Below are positions 31,059 to 46,102 of a stretch of 64,000 nucleotides of DNA, piece after piece. The translations under genes and the position numbers were made by a program. The notes under the pieces were generated by a model. It had not been told where the DNA came from. It ran no database searches and saw only the letters and a list, made by a program, of their open reading frames with translations. Source of the DNA: Erpobdella octoculata. Its lineage: Eukaryota; Annelida; Clitellata; Hirudinida; Erpobdellidae. Position 1 is the stretch's first letter. The number at the start of each line of letters is the position of its first letter. The DNA is taken from contig OZ022239.1 of NCBI GenBank assembly GCA_963978895.1, positions 33,402,847 to 33,466,846 on the forward strand, given 5' to 3'.

Positions 31059-34000
31059 TCACAATAGTAAATAGTAACAATAATTAAAAGTTTAGTTAAT
31101 CGGTTTGATAAAGCACTCATGATGTTAGTATTAAAAGTTATAATTATTCAAATATCCTGCTTTTTGGTTAATTTACACCAGTTCTTCAATCCGAGTCTGG
31201 TCAGATGGATTGAGAGACAACTTTCTTGTTAGTATATATTATATTATTATATTTGTATTTTACTTATAGCAATTTATAAGTTTATATCTATTACTGTCTG
31301 CCATTTCTAATACTAATAATTATAGAATAGAGTAATTCCCTAATAGTTTTACTAGTTTAGCATGCTGGATTTGATTAACCAACTCAGACTGATATATTTT
31401 CAAAGTAGCAATACAAATAAAAAACCTATCTTTGTTAGAATTCTTTTTAAACCATTTATTTGTCATTTGAAAAAAAAAAGATTCTATCTATTCAAGTGAA
31501 AAAATTAGCATTATTTCCTGGTAAGTGCTGTTAGTTCTACAGACTCCATATCATTTCTTTTCAGTTACAGTTACACATTGTTTCATAGCATATTTGAAAC
31601 ATGTAATTTAGAAAACCAGATATAATAAACATATGAAAACATTCATATTAGGTAGATATTAATAATTATAATAATGAATTTTATTTTATTTCATTTAAAA
31701 AACTTATTCCCAGGTACTTTATACAGTATGGAAAAAATAACAGAGGAGCTAAGCAGTGTTGTCAAACTCTTAATTGAATATATCTTTGAAGTTTTGCCAT
31801 CAGAAGTATGAACTGTTCAACTTGAAATCAAGTGTCTCTTATTTATCTGGAACAACACAAAATTGCAACTTCAATGAATTTCTAAACATTTTTTATTTGG
31901 ATTGTACTGTTTAAATAACATTACATGCCACTGAAGTGTTTGCATTTCAATTGATTCTATGTTTTGGTCTTGTATTCGATGTCAAAATTTTTCAACAGGT
32001 TTCTATGGATACTATATTAATATGTTGACACTTTTGCTCATTGTTCTTGCTATTTATGTCATTTCTTCCAAAAGAATGAATAGTAGTAGCTCATGATATA
32101 GCTCATTTTTTAGTAATTTAGCAGCAATAGATAAAAAATTTATACATTCTTAGTATTCAAAAAGATTGATCTTTTGTTTATTTTTTCATTTTTTTTAAGA
32201 TGAATTCTTTGTTGTTTTTTTTGCTTTTAGCAGTTGAAATAAATATAAATTTGATTAATTTTGATTTGTCTGTTTTGCTTGCAGGTTGTCTTGCTTTGTA
32301 TAGTTCTGTTTTTTTCGTATTGTTTTACTAGTCTTCTCCAGCTTTAAGATTTTTATCTAACCAAATAAAATAAATTTCCAAAATGTTTTTCTTCACTGTT
32401 TTCTAGTGCTATCAGTAGTTATATTTTTTAATGCATTTCTTAAATTACACATCTGTGGTTCACAAAAGCAAACTGGTTAGTATAGTTGATAGAGGTGCTT
32501 TTGAGTTTGAGGTTCCATGTTCAAATCTAATCTTTTTGTCATTTATTACTTATGAATATCCTTATTTCAATTACGAATGAATAGTAAAACAGCTCAAATT
32601 TAACTAAAGGATAATAATTAATATGTGAAAAAGTAAGTTAAAAAGAACAGTTTATTTCAGTATAAAAAATCATGTTATATAAAATAACAGAACAAAGAAA
32701 AAAAATTAACATAAAATTAGGGGCTTTTGTGCCTAATATACTTAAAAAAATGAAAAGTTCTGAATGAATAAAAAAGTTCAAGTCAACAAAGCAAGATAGA
32801 GTAAAGTTATTGTGTAGATGAATTTAAATGATTTAAGCAATATATACAGCTAAAATACCATAAATAGACATCAAACGTGATAAAAGAGCAAATTCATACA
32901 GAAAAAGCAAAGTTCATCAATTTCAATGATTTAAAAGCTAAACAAAGTATTTATATATACAAATCAAATGCAATAAGAAGTAGAAGGGGGAACGGACATT
33001 CAATCCCCCCGGACATTTTCCCCTTGGACATTTCCCCCCGGAAATATATTTCTCTTTTATAGATTTTAACGTTATCATCAAGTAATGAATGTGTTGTAAG
33101 AAAATGGCGTTTTTGAACATAAGAAATGTGTATGTTCCTATTCAATCTCCCTAAAAATACAATACAAAATAACATTTATATCGTGCCCTTATGAAAAAAA
33201 ACAATTCTTTCGCAAAGGCGCGCAGTTCATCAGCATCTCCTAATCAAAAAACTTATTAAAAAGATGTCTGTAGTCTAATTTTAACTTGTTTAATGTCTAT
33301 AGAATGACGAACATGCACTTTCCTTCAACCTCAGTAAACGCAAATGCAATATTCAAATAGTGTTAGGTTTGAATGGTTTGAAACAAAAATTTGAGAGTTT
33401 TGTTGGTCAAGTTTGACTCAAATGTATTTTTGTTCGTCGAGAATTTGAAAGAACGGGTAGATAAATGACAATCTTGTTGTTCAGGGTTAGAGGTTTGGCT
33501 AGAACTTCCGCATTCTCAATGCTCAGTGGGTGCCGATTTAAAGAATGACGTAATCTTAATGAGTTGCTGATTTTTGCTTGACATCTTCTACACAATAATT
33601 AGAGTTTGTGCAGTTAAATTAGTAAAACAAAATTGATTTAAGAATTATAAAATTAAGTATTTTACCACCTCTAGACTTCACAGAAAACAGTGGGTATTTT
33701 CCCTTTTTGATTAATATAGGTATATGAAAAAACTAGTGTTCTAAACTCGCAAAAACTCAATTTTGTATTAAAATTTTTAACGTTTAGCCCCAGCAAACAA
33801 CGAAGAATAAAAACCAAATTTATAAGCTGTTGGTTGGCAGGACATAATCGCTTTCGGTTGGTCAAGCATATCTTACTTAGGTATAGTAATGAGATATTAA
33901 TTGCGCTATTCTGATGCCCACAGATGTCTTCGTATTTTATAATTATCTAGGTTAGATAGATAGTTGGTGTTTGGTGGGGGGTTGTTTAGTAATACGTTTA

Positions 34001-34130
34001 ACTTTATTTTTTCATTGAAAAAAATTGAGCTCTTAGGCTGGTGGGGGAGACAGCATCCCCAATGGTGGGACCGCGCCTGAATACCCCATATGACGGGCTA
34101 CCACATATCTTCGCTCCGTCTGAATTTCGG
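31059..34130. other. AT-rich intronic stretch without genes
   Basis: Three kilobases of unique AT-rich sequence. The only structured patch is a short tandem of (C)GGACATTTTCCCC-like units at 32992-33048. No exon candidate with splice sites and family resemblance was seen. Confidence 0.5.
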
Positions 34131-34350
34131 ATATAGTCGTCGTCAACATGCGACATACAGTATTCAATCAATCAATCAAATTGCATTTATATAGCGTTAT
34201 TTCCGTGGCGTTCAATAGCGCTCGGTCATGAACTTATTAAACAGATGTGTTTTAAGTCCACGCCGGAAAGCTGTGAGAGAAGTAGAGTTAGTAAGAGAAG
34301 AAGGAAGAGAGTTTCAGAGATAGGGACCAGAGTAGGAGAAAGAGCGTTTA

Positions 34351-34888
34351 GGGGACGTCCATTAATTATGTCAACAATTTTTTGGCAATTTGTGACCCCC
34401 TCCACATTGTCAACAACTGTCAAACTTCCAGTCACCCCCCAACAAAATTATGTCAAACAAATTTTAGCCCTCCCCCCAAAAAAACCAACAAAATAGCTAA
34501 CAATATTTTATACGGGTTGCTTTTATGCTAAAAATAGAAAAGTGTGGGATCTTATGGTTTTACATTACAATTTTAGGTCAATAAGTTTTATTTATTTAAT
34601 TTATAGTAAAGAGTTAAGTTTTAAGTAGAAATCAAAATACGACACAGTTTACGATTATCGTAAACTGTGTCGTATTTTGAATGTTTTTTTGGGGGTAGGT
34701 AGATTCTAATTGACTGACTGGCATACAATGCATTTATTACTTTTCTATTTTTTGATTTATTAACTCTTGTAAAAAATATATTGATGACGTCAATTTATCT
34801 TGAACTCCCCCCTCCCCCATGTCAACAATTGTCAAACTTTTTCAAACCCCCTCCCCCTATTTTGTTGACATAATTAATGGATGTCCCC
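34351..34888. mobile_element. PIF/Harbinger-like MITE with TTA target duplication
   Basis: The terminal inverted repeat GGGGAC(G/A)TCCATTAATTATG starts at 34351 and ends (inverted) at 34888. It is flanked by TTA at 34348-34350 and 34889-34891. TWA duplication plus GGG-starting TIRs is typical of PIF/Harbinger; ISL2EU-like is an alternative. No transposase inside, so non-autonomous. Confidence 0.75.
34632..34679. repeat. Perfect palindrome inside the MITE
   Basis: CAAAATACGACACAGTTTAC and its inverse GTAAACTGTGTCGTATTTTG are separated by only about 8 nt (GATTATC centre). Confidence 0.9.
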
Positions 34889-35479
34889 TTAGCAAAGAAT
34901 GCTTAATAGTGAAGACGCGAAAGTGATTAAGAGAAGAAGAACGAAGACCAGACTTAGGAGGGATATGTATTAAATTAGTTAAGTAGAGAGGAGAAGGTCA
35001 ATTTTTTTTATACATTAATAAACAGATTTTAATAATCACCCTATATCTAAGAGGAAGCCAATGGAGAAGAACAAGAGATGGAGAGATGTGAGAGAAGTAG
35101 GAGGTGCGGGAAACTAAGAGACGTTGCATGAGACGTTGTATTTAAAGCCCATAGCACGATATAATGGCCCAATAATGTTTGTGGCATTCATTTAAAAGTT
35201 TTCGCGCGTTTCACCCTGTATGCGTGCATCGTTTAGCTCTGGATTTTCCCTCTACCATCCATCCTTCAGAACTTTGTATGTGTTCGCTCTCGTATCACAG
35301 TGTTTTAACACATTCGTATGTGAGCGTGTGCAAGTGCGCCCTCACTGTGTAACTTTATCAGCACTGGGCGTGCTGGCATGCACGCTAGTTCTACGATGTA
35401 ACAGAAATCGCCAAAAATTAATTACCATGTCAATTTAAAAATTTGCTAAACACTGAGTGACGGAACTACCTATAATTTC

Positions 35480-36330
35480 AAATATTTGTAAAAATACTTA
35501 TATTTTCACCATTTAAAGTTTAGCCAGTGTAATACTGTAGTTTAAAATACTAAAGTTTAAATTTAACTTTGACGTTTAACTAAAACATAAAACTAAGATA
35601 ACTATTTAACATTTTTAAAATTTTCAAAATATCACGTTTGATGAAAATCGTTAAACGTTAAATAAAAAAATAGCTTTATCAAGAAAATTTACAAAATACT
35701 GTAGCTTAAATTTGAAATTAAACCTTTAACTACAAAATTTAAATTTTTGATAATTAATAAAAATGTAAATATTTTGCAAATAATGAGTTTGGTTCTAAAA
35801 TATCAATTGGTTAAAAAGTTATTAGCGAATTAGTAATTAAACGTTTTTATGAATGAAACAGCTAAACGTTGAGCTAGAAAACTAAAAATGCAGATTATCA
35901 TTGAAATTTATCTTTTACAAAAGCTTCTAAAATTTGGTTAAAAAATTTCACTCGGTTATCTGCAAAAAACCGAGCCACGAAATTCCTTACATTTCAACCA
36001 CTAACTAAATACTACTAAATTGGTTGTAAACGTACAGCTACAAACTTCAGTTTTGAAACAATTTTTAAGAATCCGTTAAACATTTCACATGTAAAATTTT
36101 GGTAAATTATTTAAAGCAGTTGATAAGTTATTTGGGAAAAACCAATGAAATGAAGCTATTGTTGACCTAACATCTATGAACTATTGTTATTTGGACATTA
36201 AACGTTGAGCTAAAAAATTGAAAATTTGGAATTATGTAGAAACATAGCAATATTTATTGCCTACAAAATTTCGTTGAAAAATCTTAATCGGTTAAAAAAT
36301 TATTAACAAAATACGAAGCAACAAAACTTA
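35480..36330. repeat. Degenerate long-unit tandem repeat
   Basis: Recurring blocks AAACGTTGAGCTA(G/A)AAAA, AAATTT(C/G)GTT(A/G)AAAAAT and CGGTTA at a spacing of about 335 bp (35861 and 36199) suggest two to three old tandem units. Confidence 0.5.
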
Positions 36331-36726
36331 AGGCATGTTACGTCTGAAGTGAAATTGACTTCGAGCTTCAGGTCGAGTGCATTAGTTAGACGATCTAAGT
36401 GATTTTTTTTTCGAAGCTCAAAAATTAATAGAGTAATAAGAAACGAATTATGAATAATAGTTAATAATAAGTATTTTTAAGGAGTTACTAGAAGTTCCAG
36501 CTTTTAAAAGTATTTATTTCTTCTTATTATTCGAAAAATCTGAAATCGCGCCAAAATCGTAAAAGTCTTTAAATTCAAATTTTTTTGGCGTTTAAACTTT
36601 TTTTTTTTGTAAATCTCTTTCAATATTAATTTTTAACAGTTTTAGATCAAAAACCGCTTTTCATATTACTTTACGCGTTCAGAACTACGTCTTTCGCCGA
36701 ATGCCATTTTGTAACTTTATCTAAGT

Positions 36727-36901
<175 letters not shown>

Positions 36902-37239
36902 TACCGTTATTACTCACTCACATTGCAGGTCGCAGGTGTCTGTAAAAATAATTACATTATATCACCTGGAGTGAACGGATTGACAACATCGCTCAATCAG
37001 TCAATAAATGCGAACGCTCTTAAGACACCTATTAAAGATTTTTTATTTCAGATGGAGCACCGAGAAAACGGTTTTATCACTATCTGGTAAGTCACAGAAG
37101 CCAGGTATATGAAAATCCCTAAGTTGTAGGTCTGCTGATATGGTCCGCATATGTTATGGTTGATCCAAAAAAACAATTTGAACAGCTTCGCTTCGATACA
37201 GAGGTTCTAACTGCGATGAGGCAAATTTTTCCGAGGTTC

Positions 37240-37385
37240 AGCAGACTTATCTGCAATCTGGCAGGTCTATCTTCGATCCGGCAGATCTATCTATGATCCG
37301 GAAGATCTATCTTCGATTCGGCAGATCTATCTAAGATCCGGCTCGTTTATCTGTAATCCGGGAGAGCCATCTATTATCTGTACAC
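37240..37385. repeat. 22-23-bp minisatellite
   Basis: Six or seven units of the type GATCCGGCAGATCTATCT(A/T), with the GATCYGGYAGRTCTATCT core clear in the middle. Confidence 0.85.
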
Positions 37386-37734
37386 CTCCGCTGGAAACGT
37401 GCTCCTTCATTAAATCTTTCCATCCGAAAGTTGAAGTACCAAACGAGATGATGATGATGATGATATTGGTGATGACATGTTGCGAGATGAAAGATGGTCT
37501 TGAATCCGGTTAAAATAGCGAGAAGGTTGAGTGATTTGCGAGCACATCAATCAAGAAGCAATTTGATACCTTCCCCTGTCGCTTCGAAGTCCCTCGGAAG
37601 ATCTATGGCTGTTCCTCCCTTTCTCTCCCTCCAGAAACATGTCAAACAACGATAATGACGGAGAGTAAAATATGTGGTTTTAGAGAGCCAGTCTCATTCG
37701 GTCAAAGCGATTATAGAAACCTCATCTACGGATA

Positions 37735-37912
37735 ACACAATCGGGACAAGACTACTGAACAGGCCGATTTTTAACGGCCCGGTCCGACCCGTTTCAAAGG
37801 CCAAAATTTCAAGCCCGACCCGGCCCGTTTTTACCGGCCTAAAATATCTATGCTTGGCACAAAAATCTCTTCCCGACTTGACTTCAAGTCGTTCCGGCCA
37901 TGCAGTATATTA
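37735..37912 (-). mobile_element. Fragment of element A (GGGCC-rich tail)
   Basis: On the minus strand, GACTTGAAGTCAAGTCGG, AGGCCGGTAAAAACGGGCCG and GGCCTTTGAAACGGGTCGG parallel the CTGAAGTCAAGGTGGGACGG, AGGCCTGTAAAAACGGGCCG and TTTTTGAAACGGGCTGGG of element A. Confidence 0.6.
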
Positions 37913-37919
37913 ATAACAG

Positions 37920-40560
37920 AATAGAATAGCACTAACGATGATGGCGACAACGAAAGAGAAAAGACTGAGTCCTAACCGACTAGGAGACAAGTGCAAAGCT
38001 CACATTAAGTCAGCTCAGAGACCCCTGTTTGCCGGATTGAAAGGAGCACGCAGCCTTAACCCCCTGTCTATTTATTGTAGGGTATACCAGATTGTGATAG
38101 GGTCCCGTGTGTTCGAAAACGGTAACCATGTATGTGCGACACTTTCTCTCCATGATCATGATCTATAATGCTCCCAGACGGAGATTGTGTACATCCATCA
38201 CGTAACTTGTTTGAACCTCAATTAAAAATAATAAAAATAAAAAGAACTGAACTGAACTTTAAACGTTTATTTAGTATAATCCTTATTTTTTTTACTTTAC
38301 TATATTTTATTTTTTATTTTGCAACTCATTCTAGCTAATTTATCACGCAGCCCGCTCTATTGAAGCGTTTCTATTCACCTTCTCTCTAAAACCGATTCTT
38401 ATGTTTGCTCACGGTGTGGGGAGATAGACTAATAAATACACGGACCTCTATACCTAATATATGCAATTATAATTATATATGCAGTTGAAGGGTCCCGTGA
38501 CGAATATTGCTTAAAAAATGACAATCTTGAATAAAATCTACGTCATCATCAGCAGAAAACTTAAAACGCAAATAAATTAAATTCTTTAGAAACTAAAAAA
38601 AGATGATTTATAAACACAGAGAAAAAAATAGAAATTATTATCAGTTCTTTGGTCAGAAAGAGAAATATAGCATCAGCGAGTCATCAGGCAAAAGTAATGA
38701 AATAGAATTACATGCTGCAGTCGAGAGATCCTGGCATGTCTTGAGGGGCTTCTCGAATTGAATTCGAAGGTGCCGAAGAGAGAGAGAAGTGCCAAGGAGT
38801 GATGATGTTGTGCAAGTGCGTGGGTGGGAGTCGTTCGCTGTTACCACCACCATATCCAGGTTACAAAAAAATGTTTATCTTCATCTCTGGTATATATGTA
38901 AGCTGGTCGGAGAGACGGATATTCATTCCACTCGTGGAGTTTAAGAAGACGTTTCGCACATTTTTATGAGACTCGCGGGAGAAGAAAACTTGTTAAAAGC
39001 CGGTTTCTTCTGCCATGATATTCCCATTTAACGAAAAAAAAAATATTAAGAGACATCACCACTCACACACACACACACATAGACAGCACATCACGCACAC
39101 CTACCACACATGCACAATCCACGACCACACACACACACATCCCACAACCACCTACCTACCTACCTACCCACCTACATGGAATGACAAATGAGTTCATCAT
39201 GGCATAATGAAACAACAACGACAACGACATGCTGGAGATATTCTCCGCGACATGGAGCTAATCTGAGATGCCGGCACGTCGTACGAACGGAATGACTGAT
39301 GAGTGGACGATGCGTGCGGATAACCAAACGAAGGCCGGATTTCAGGGGCGATGAGTTACAACCATGGAAAACTTTGTAAGTCCCTCAAGAACCAAAAACG
39401 GCTCTCCCTTTTCCCATCCCCTTCCCTCTTTCTCCCCCATCCCCTCCCTCTCTCCAACTGTCATTATCTTTCTCAAACACATTCTCACTTAAGCTGGCAA
39501 ACTTTTAAACCGACATAAAAATTTGCAAGGATTCAAAGTTTAGCAGATATAATTAGAGATACACTGTACAACTAACTGTATTGCTTCAAACATGAAAACA
39601 GCACAAATATAATTACACAACCGGCCCAAGCAGTAGCAGTAGCAGTAGTAGTACTAGCAGTAACAGCAGTATAATTATCTACACGCACTAGATAGATCAA
39701 ACAACTTCCCGTTCGCTTATAGAATTAAAGGTCGAACGAATATTAATTCAGCGCTGCAAATTTTTCCTTCATAAAACGTGGGAATCGGGGGTGTGGTCTC
39801 TCCCGTCGGCAGCTTATCTCTCCTTTTCTCTGTCCCTTCACTCTTGTTTATCCCTTTCATAAGCAGGGAGGCAGGCAGGTATACTTGATGAAAAAAGGAT
39901 ACTTGGAAATGCAGGCTGAGGAGAGATCAGTTCGTTCAAATTTCACCCTAAAGATCTAGATCACCAGCTATGGCATGCCGTTCATTGGATACATTTGAAA
40001 TTATTTCCTGGGATCCTCCTAGGTAATTCCGGATCAATATATTCTACTACAACTCATACAGTCCATCGTTCATTCAGATCAACATTTAAATCGAATGTTT
40101 CGGTAAATTTTAAATTTTTGCTATCAATTTAAATAAATTAGTTTCAGATGTCATAAAAACAAGAGAGCAAATCGTATAAAATTAATCGAAGCAAAATAAT
40201 CGAATCATATTCAGATTCGGCTTAGTTTCTAGCTACCCGGACAGAATGGTTTCTGACCCGACACCACCCATCGATATTTGACAAAACCTCGACCAGACCC
40301 GACCCTTTTTAACGTCCGAATACATTACAGTCAAATTCATTCTTCATTTGAAAAGACGCACTTCAGAGCAAAACAATGCACAGTAGGTATATGACTACAT
40401 TTTTTTGATGAATTTAACATTCCCCATATGAACAGCTGTGGACATTCGGCATGTTATTAAAGAAATATTCGTCAGAAACGTAAACGGATAAAAAAAGTCA
40501 CCCTCCAAATTAAAAAACATTGATTGATAATAACAGGCTTACAGAGTCTGTGAAATATTA
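37920..40560. other. Intronic sequence without recognised genes
   Basis: Mostly unique. It has (CA)n and CACACC tracts at 39061-39135, CCTA/CTAC tetranucleotides near 39152-39172 and CAGTAG units at 39630-39668. A faint relative of the element A GC tail lies near 40255-40320 (minus). No exon supported. Confidence 0.5.
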
Positions 40561-40563
40561 TAA

Positions 40564-41461
40564 CTAAGTGGAGTTTCAATACCTACTCCAACTCAAAATG
40601 CCGTCTACAAAGCTGTAATGAAGGAAGGAGCAAGATTAAAAAAGCACTTCATTGAGAGTTTAAAAACTGAACAGTGGTGCCTACACTTTGATGGAAAGAC
40701 CATTGACAAGAAGGAATATCAGGTAGTGGTTCTGAAAAACGAAACTGCAGAAAACGTAATGGTGCTGTATCACTGTTGCAAAAACACTTCCAAGAAAAAG
40801 GACTACAAAAACCTGTATTCATTGGATGTCAACACCATATTCTAGACACAATTCTGAAACATGTCCTGAATGACTATTTCGATGGATCAACAACTTCGCC
40901 TGATTTGCACTATGTTTATGTTACAAGAATAATCAAAGAGTATGAGCAACTCAAGGCATCATTCCCAAATACTGGAAGACCACTTAAGAAAGCAGAGCAG
41001 GAGAGGTGGCGGGATGATATGGCCTTTCTTGATCATTTAATGTCATGCTACAGGAGTTTCAAAAGTACAGGAAGCTTCCCAACAGTGAAATTCCAATCAC
41101 TTACTGCTATCAGCAATGCGAGGTGGAACTCCAGAGCCATTTATATATTGCTTGCTTTCATTCTGATGCCAGAGTTTCGACAGACAGCTGAACCAGCATG
41201 TGATTTCATCACCGGGTCATGGGCTGACATATGGTTTTCCTCTCATTGCTACAATGTAACGGACTCTGACAATCTGGCAAAAGCCTGTAAAGAACATCCA
41301 AACGCATTGAAGTCATTGAAAAACTTTTGGTCATCGGAGCCTTCACCTATACCAAAGCAGCGTTCAAATATATGTGCAGAACGCGCAATATAAGTGATGC
41401 AAGACTTACGTCCACTGTGCAAATCCATTGAAAAACTGAACATTAAAGTTATTTTAACTTG
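40564..41461 (+). pseudogene. hAT-like transposase relic (possibly a domesticated family)
   Basis: Frame one (40564-40845) reads LKTEQWCLHFDGKTIDKKEY, with the first catalytic-type Asp. Frame two (40776-41393, then an in-frame TAA and AERAI*VMQDL to 41461) reads KGLQKPVFIGCQHHILDTIL and later SNARWNSRAIYILLAFI. CxxH-ILD and RWNSRA are the conserved Cys-His and Arg-Trp blocks of hAT-type transposases. The central segment carrying the next catalytic Asp is deleted between the frames, so the copy is dead. It is related to a widespread invertebrate family of uncharacterised proteins. The exact superfamily is inference. Confidence 0.6.
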
Positions 41462-41589
41462 ATTTTAATTTTAACTTTATTTAATTTTTTTTTATTTTAA
41501 CTTTATTTTAATTTTCTTGACAAAATAAAAGATTTAGGTGTTACATTCCAGAGTTCACTAACATTTGTAATAATAATAATAATAATAAT

Positions 41590-41797
41590 GTTTGACAATA
41601 TTTAGAGTGGCGTAAATCCTAAAGGACTTCAAGGCCACTGAAGGGTTCTTTGCAGAGGCAGCCATTTATAGGCGCCTACCCCTTTAGCAATGCGAGTGAA
41701 CTCCTTGCTTAAGGGAGTTACGCTGGTGACGCCGGTGAGGCTTGAACTGCCGACCTAATGATCAACAGGCGAACACTCTACTGCTCTGCCAAAATGT
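41590..41797 (-). mobile_element. tRNA-derived SINE
   Basis: On the minus strand, TTTTGGCAGAGCAGTAGAGT (box A region) and GTCGGCAGTTCAAGCCTCAC (box B) have tRNA-like spacing. They are followed by a unique tail (CCGGCGTCACC, GGGGTAGGCGCC). Confidence 0.65.
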
Positions 41798-41836
41798 TTT
41801 TCACTGTTAGGTGTAATTTCACGAAATTTTAAAGAT

Positions 41837-42476
41837 TTGACAAAAGATTCTTTTATATTGATTTACAAAGCTTTGGTTAGATCCAGATTGGAATATGCAG
41901 TCAGTGTGTGGTCACCATGGAAGAAAAAAGACATAGAAGCCATTGAAAGAGTCCAGAAGAGAGCAACAAAAATGGTCAAGGCATGCAAGGAATTGAAATA
42001 TGAAGACAGGTTGAGAATTTTGAAGCTTCCTTGTTTAAAGTACAGAAGACTGAGGGGGGACCTGATCATGCTCTACAACTTCATTCAAGACAAAGAAGGA
42101 CGTTTGTGTTTTCCTAATATAAAGATATCAGAAGAAAGAAGAACAAGAGGTCACAAGTTCAAACTGGAAACACAAAGATTCAACGGCAACCGCAGAAAAT
42201 ATTTCTTCCTGACCAGATCGACTGCAATTTGGAACAACCTCCCTTCGAAAATCATAGAAGCCGAACACGTTAATGAATTTAAAAGACTAATCGACTGTCA
42301 TTTTGAAATAAGTGATATAATGTATGACTATACAAAGGATTATTAATAATATATACATACATTTATTTATAGAACATATATATGAACAATATTTTATATA
42401 ATTCTAGATATGGGCATAGAGACATATAGTTTGCGCCCATCATTTCCTTTATGTTTATGTTTATGTTTATGTTTAA
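41837..42476 (+). mobile_element. CR1/jockey-like LINE, 3' fragment
   Basis: An open frame to 42346 carries the RT C-terminal region: LVRSRLEYAVSVWSPWKKKD, RVQKRATKMVKACKEL, LKLPCLKYRRLRGDLIMLYN and a C-terminal FKRLIDCHF. It is homologous to 21640-22100. The 3' end is a (TTTATG)4 tail at 42450-42475, typical of this LINE group. The 5' end is truncated in the RT domain. Confidence 0.85.
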
Positions 42477-43420
42477 CTAATGCACAGTAAGAATGTACTT
42501 ATTATTCATTTGTCACAGTAAACTGTCAATTGGAGCAACTTCCATCTTTGAGAAAAACTTCATTTCTATAGGAGGGTGAACTTTTTTCAAATAAAACTAA
42601 AATGACTCACATATTCTTTTTATGCACGAAAAAACTCCACCGAATATCATATGGGGATATGAGGTAAAAAAGTCATATACCTAATGCACAGTCTATATTG
42701 AGTGTCACATTAGAACTACCTACCTATGTGATCCGCAATATCTGTGCATTCTGTGCCGTGCAAAATAGGTCAATTGTTATTAATAAACACGTGGGACAAA
42801 ATTTCTAGCGTCGCTCCGAAAAGATTCATTTATCATCATGAAAGACAAGTTTTTTTGCTGATTTGGCATAGGCTATGTAGTCAGCCAGCATTTGCTTGAA
42901 AATTCTTGAAGTGGTCTTTCTTCTTTTATAACATGTACACAACAATTTTCTTCTTTTATAACATGTACACAACAATTTATCGGCGAATACCTGTTTTTAT
43001 TTTGATATAAAGTCGCAAAACATTAAGACTACAATCGTAACGCTCAAAAGTGAATCTTAATCTAAATGAAAATGAAATGCTAAATTTTCATTGGTCTTAG
43101 CTATGCACGTGATGTAAAGATTGTCGAACTTCCGCATTAGTTGAAACGAAATGTTTGAATTCGTTTTTCTCTCTTAATAACAAAAATCTAACTGTGGTAA
43201 ATGAGTTTTTAATAACTCTTCATTTTATAAACAAAAGTCTAAAATTATTTTGTAGTCTTTCTTCATGATAAACAAAACTACGACTTTTGTAAGATCGTCT
43301 CACGGCATGACGGGCGATTTTTAAGATAATTTGATGCTATTGGCATCAGCTGAATGCGGCTGAATGTTTCAAATCAAAACTGTGAAACTTCTGTGAGTTT
43401 ATGGCCCAATGATAATTATC
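42477..43420. other. Intronic spacer
   Basis: Unique AT-rich sequence. A short exact tandem duplication of about 31 bp (TTCTTCTTTTATAACATGTA core) lies at 42926-42978. Confidence 0.55.
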
Positions 43421-43690
43421 ATGCGATGATGATGACGATGACGACGACGACGACGATGATGACGATGATGATGACGATAAGGATGACGATGATGATGATG
43501 ACGATAATGATGACGATGATGATGGCCATGATGATGATGACCATGATGATGATGACAATGATGATGACGAAGACGACGACAACTGCATGATGATGACGAC
43601 GATGTGATGATGATGATGATGACGATAATGATAATGATGGTGATGATGACGATGATGATGACAATGATGATGACGAAGACGATGACAACT
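43421..43690. repeat. Compound (GAT/GAC)n repeat with internal duplication
   Basis: The block ACAATGATGATGACGAAGAC GA..GACAACTGCATGAT occurs twice (about 43553-43590 and 43650-43690), so the array has been duplicated as a larger unit. Confidence 0.9.
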
Positions 43691-44560
43691 GCATAGATGT
43701 ATAGAAGTTAATTTCCACTTGTTCGAAACCCAATCACTTCAAAGTAGCCAGTGGGAATACAAAATAACGCCAACGAGGTCCTCTCGGGGTTTTGGGAAAA
43801 CCTGCGCTGATGGACCGCTAATTTACAGACAGACAAACTGACACACACACAGACGTATAGAAAGAGAAACATAAAGATATACAGAAAGATTACACATCTC
43901 TAGACATAACAACGAAACTAATGAAAGATCAGATGCTAAGCGGATAATGTTTTTTTATTTATTGATTTAAAAATAGAATAAAAAAATAAATAAAACTTTA
44001 AAAACACACCTTTACTTCGAAATGCACTAAAAAAGATGAAATGATTTTATTTTCTGTTTTCCGAAATTTATCTTAAATAGTTTTTGACGAAAAACAAAAA
44101 TTTTAAATTCTCTCAATCATAGAAACATATAAAATGAGCTTTGCCCATTTTTACATTTCGTCAAAAACTAATCTATATTATAGTAGCCCACGTCACTCAC
44201 TCACTCACTGATTCTGTCACGCTTACGTAATTAGTCGTATAGACGATATCGATGAGCACGAAAGAATTTATTGCGCACAGGCGTTTAATAAAAGTTATGC
44301 AATTGTACCTATTGTACAGTCTCGGTCCTAAAGATCAAAAGAAGTGGCGCTGCAATCGAAAAATATTATATAATGAGATTTAAAAAATCTCCGAAGCAAG
44401 GACCGCTTCTCAACGATGGCCGTCAATTCACAAGAAATGTCGTGTATACTGAAATTCTCTAATAACTTAATTATTGCACTCTTTAATTTTCACATCCTTT
44501 GAATTTATATGAAATGCTTTAGTAAATTGAAAATTTAAACACAATAAAAAATTTCATTAA
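43691..44560. other. Intronic spacer
   Basis: Unique sequence. TCACTCACTCACTCACTGA at 44194-44212 is the only simple repeat. No gene. Confidence 0.5.
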
Positions 44561-44591
44561 ATTAACTTATATATATATATATATATATATA

Positions 44592-46090
<1,499 letters not shown>

Positions 46091-46102
46091 ATCCCATATG
46101 CA

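Larger units (their letters stand above)
34150..35190. mobile_element. Older interspersed repeat interrupted by a MITE
   Basis: Left part 34150-34350 (TCAATCAATCAAATTGCATT, GTCCACGCCGGAAAGC, AGAGTTTCAGAGATAGGGAC) and right part 34889-35190 (AGCAAAGAATGC, AAGACCAGACTTAGGAGG) rejoin cleanly if the 538-bp MITE and one TTA are removed. The family resembles purine-rich SINE/LINE tails seen in many animals, but I cannot name it. Confidence 0.55.

Noticed and set aside
31735..31809. Short frame MEKITEELSSVVKLLIEY
   Set aside because: Only 24 codons with no splice support; noted because it is helical, but not enough for a feature.
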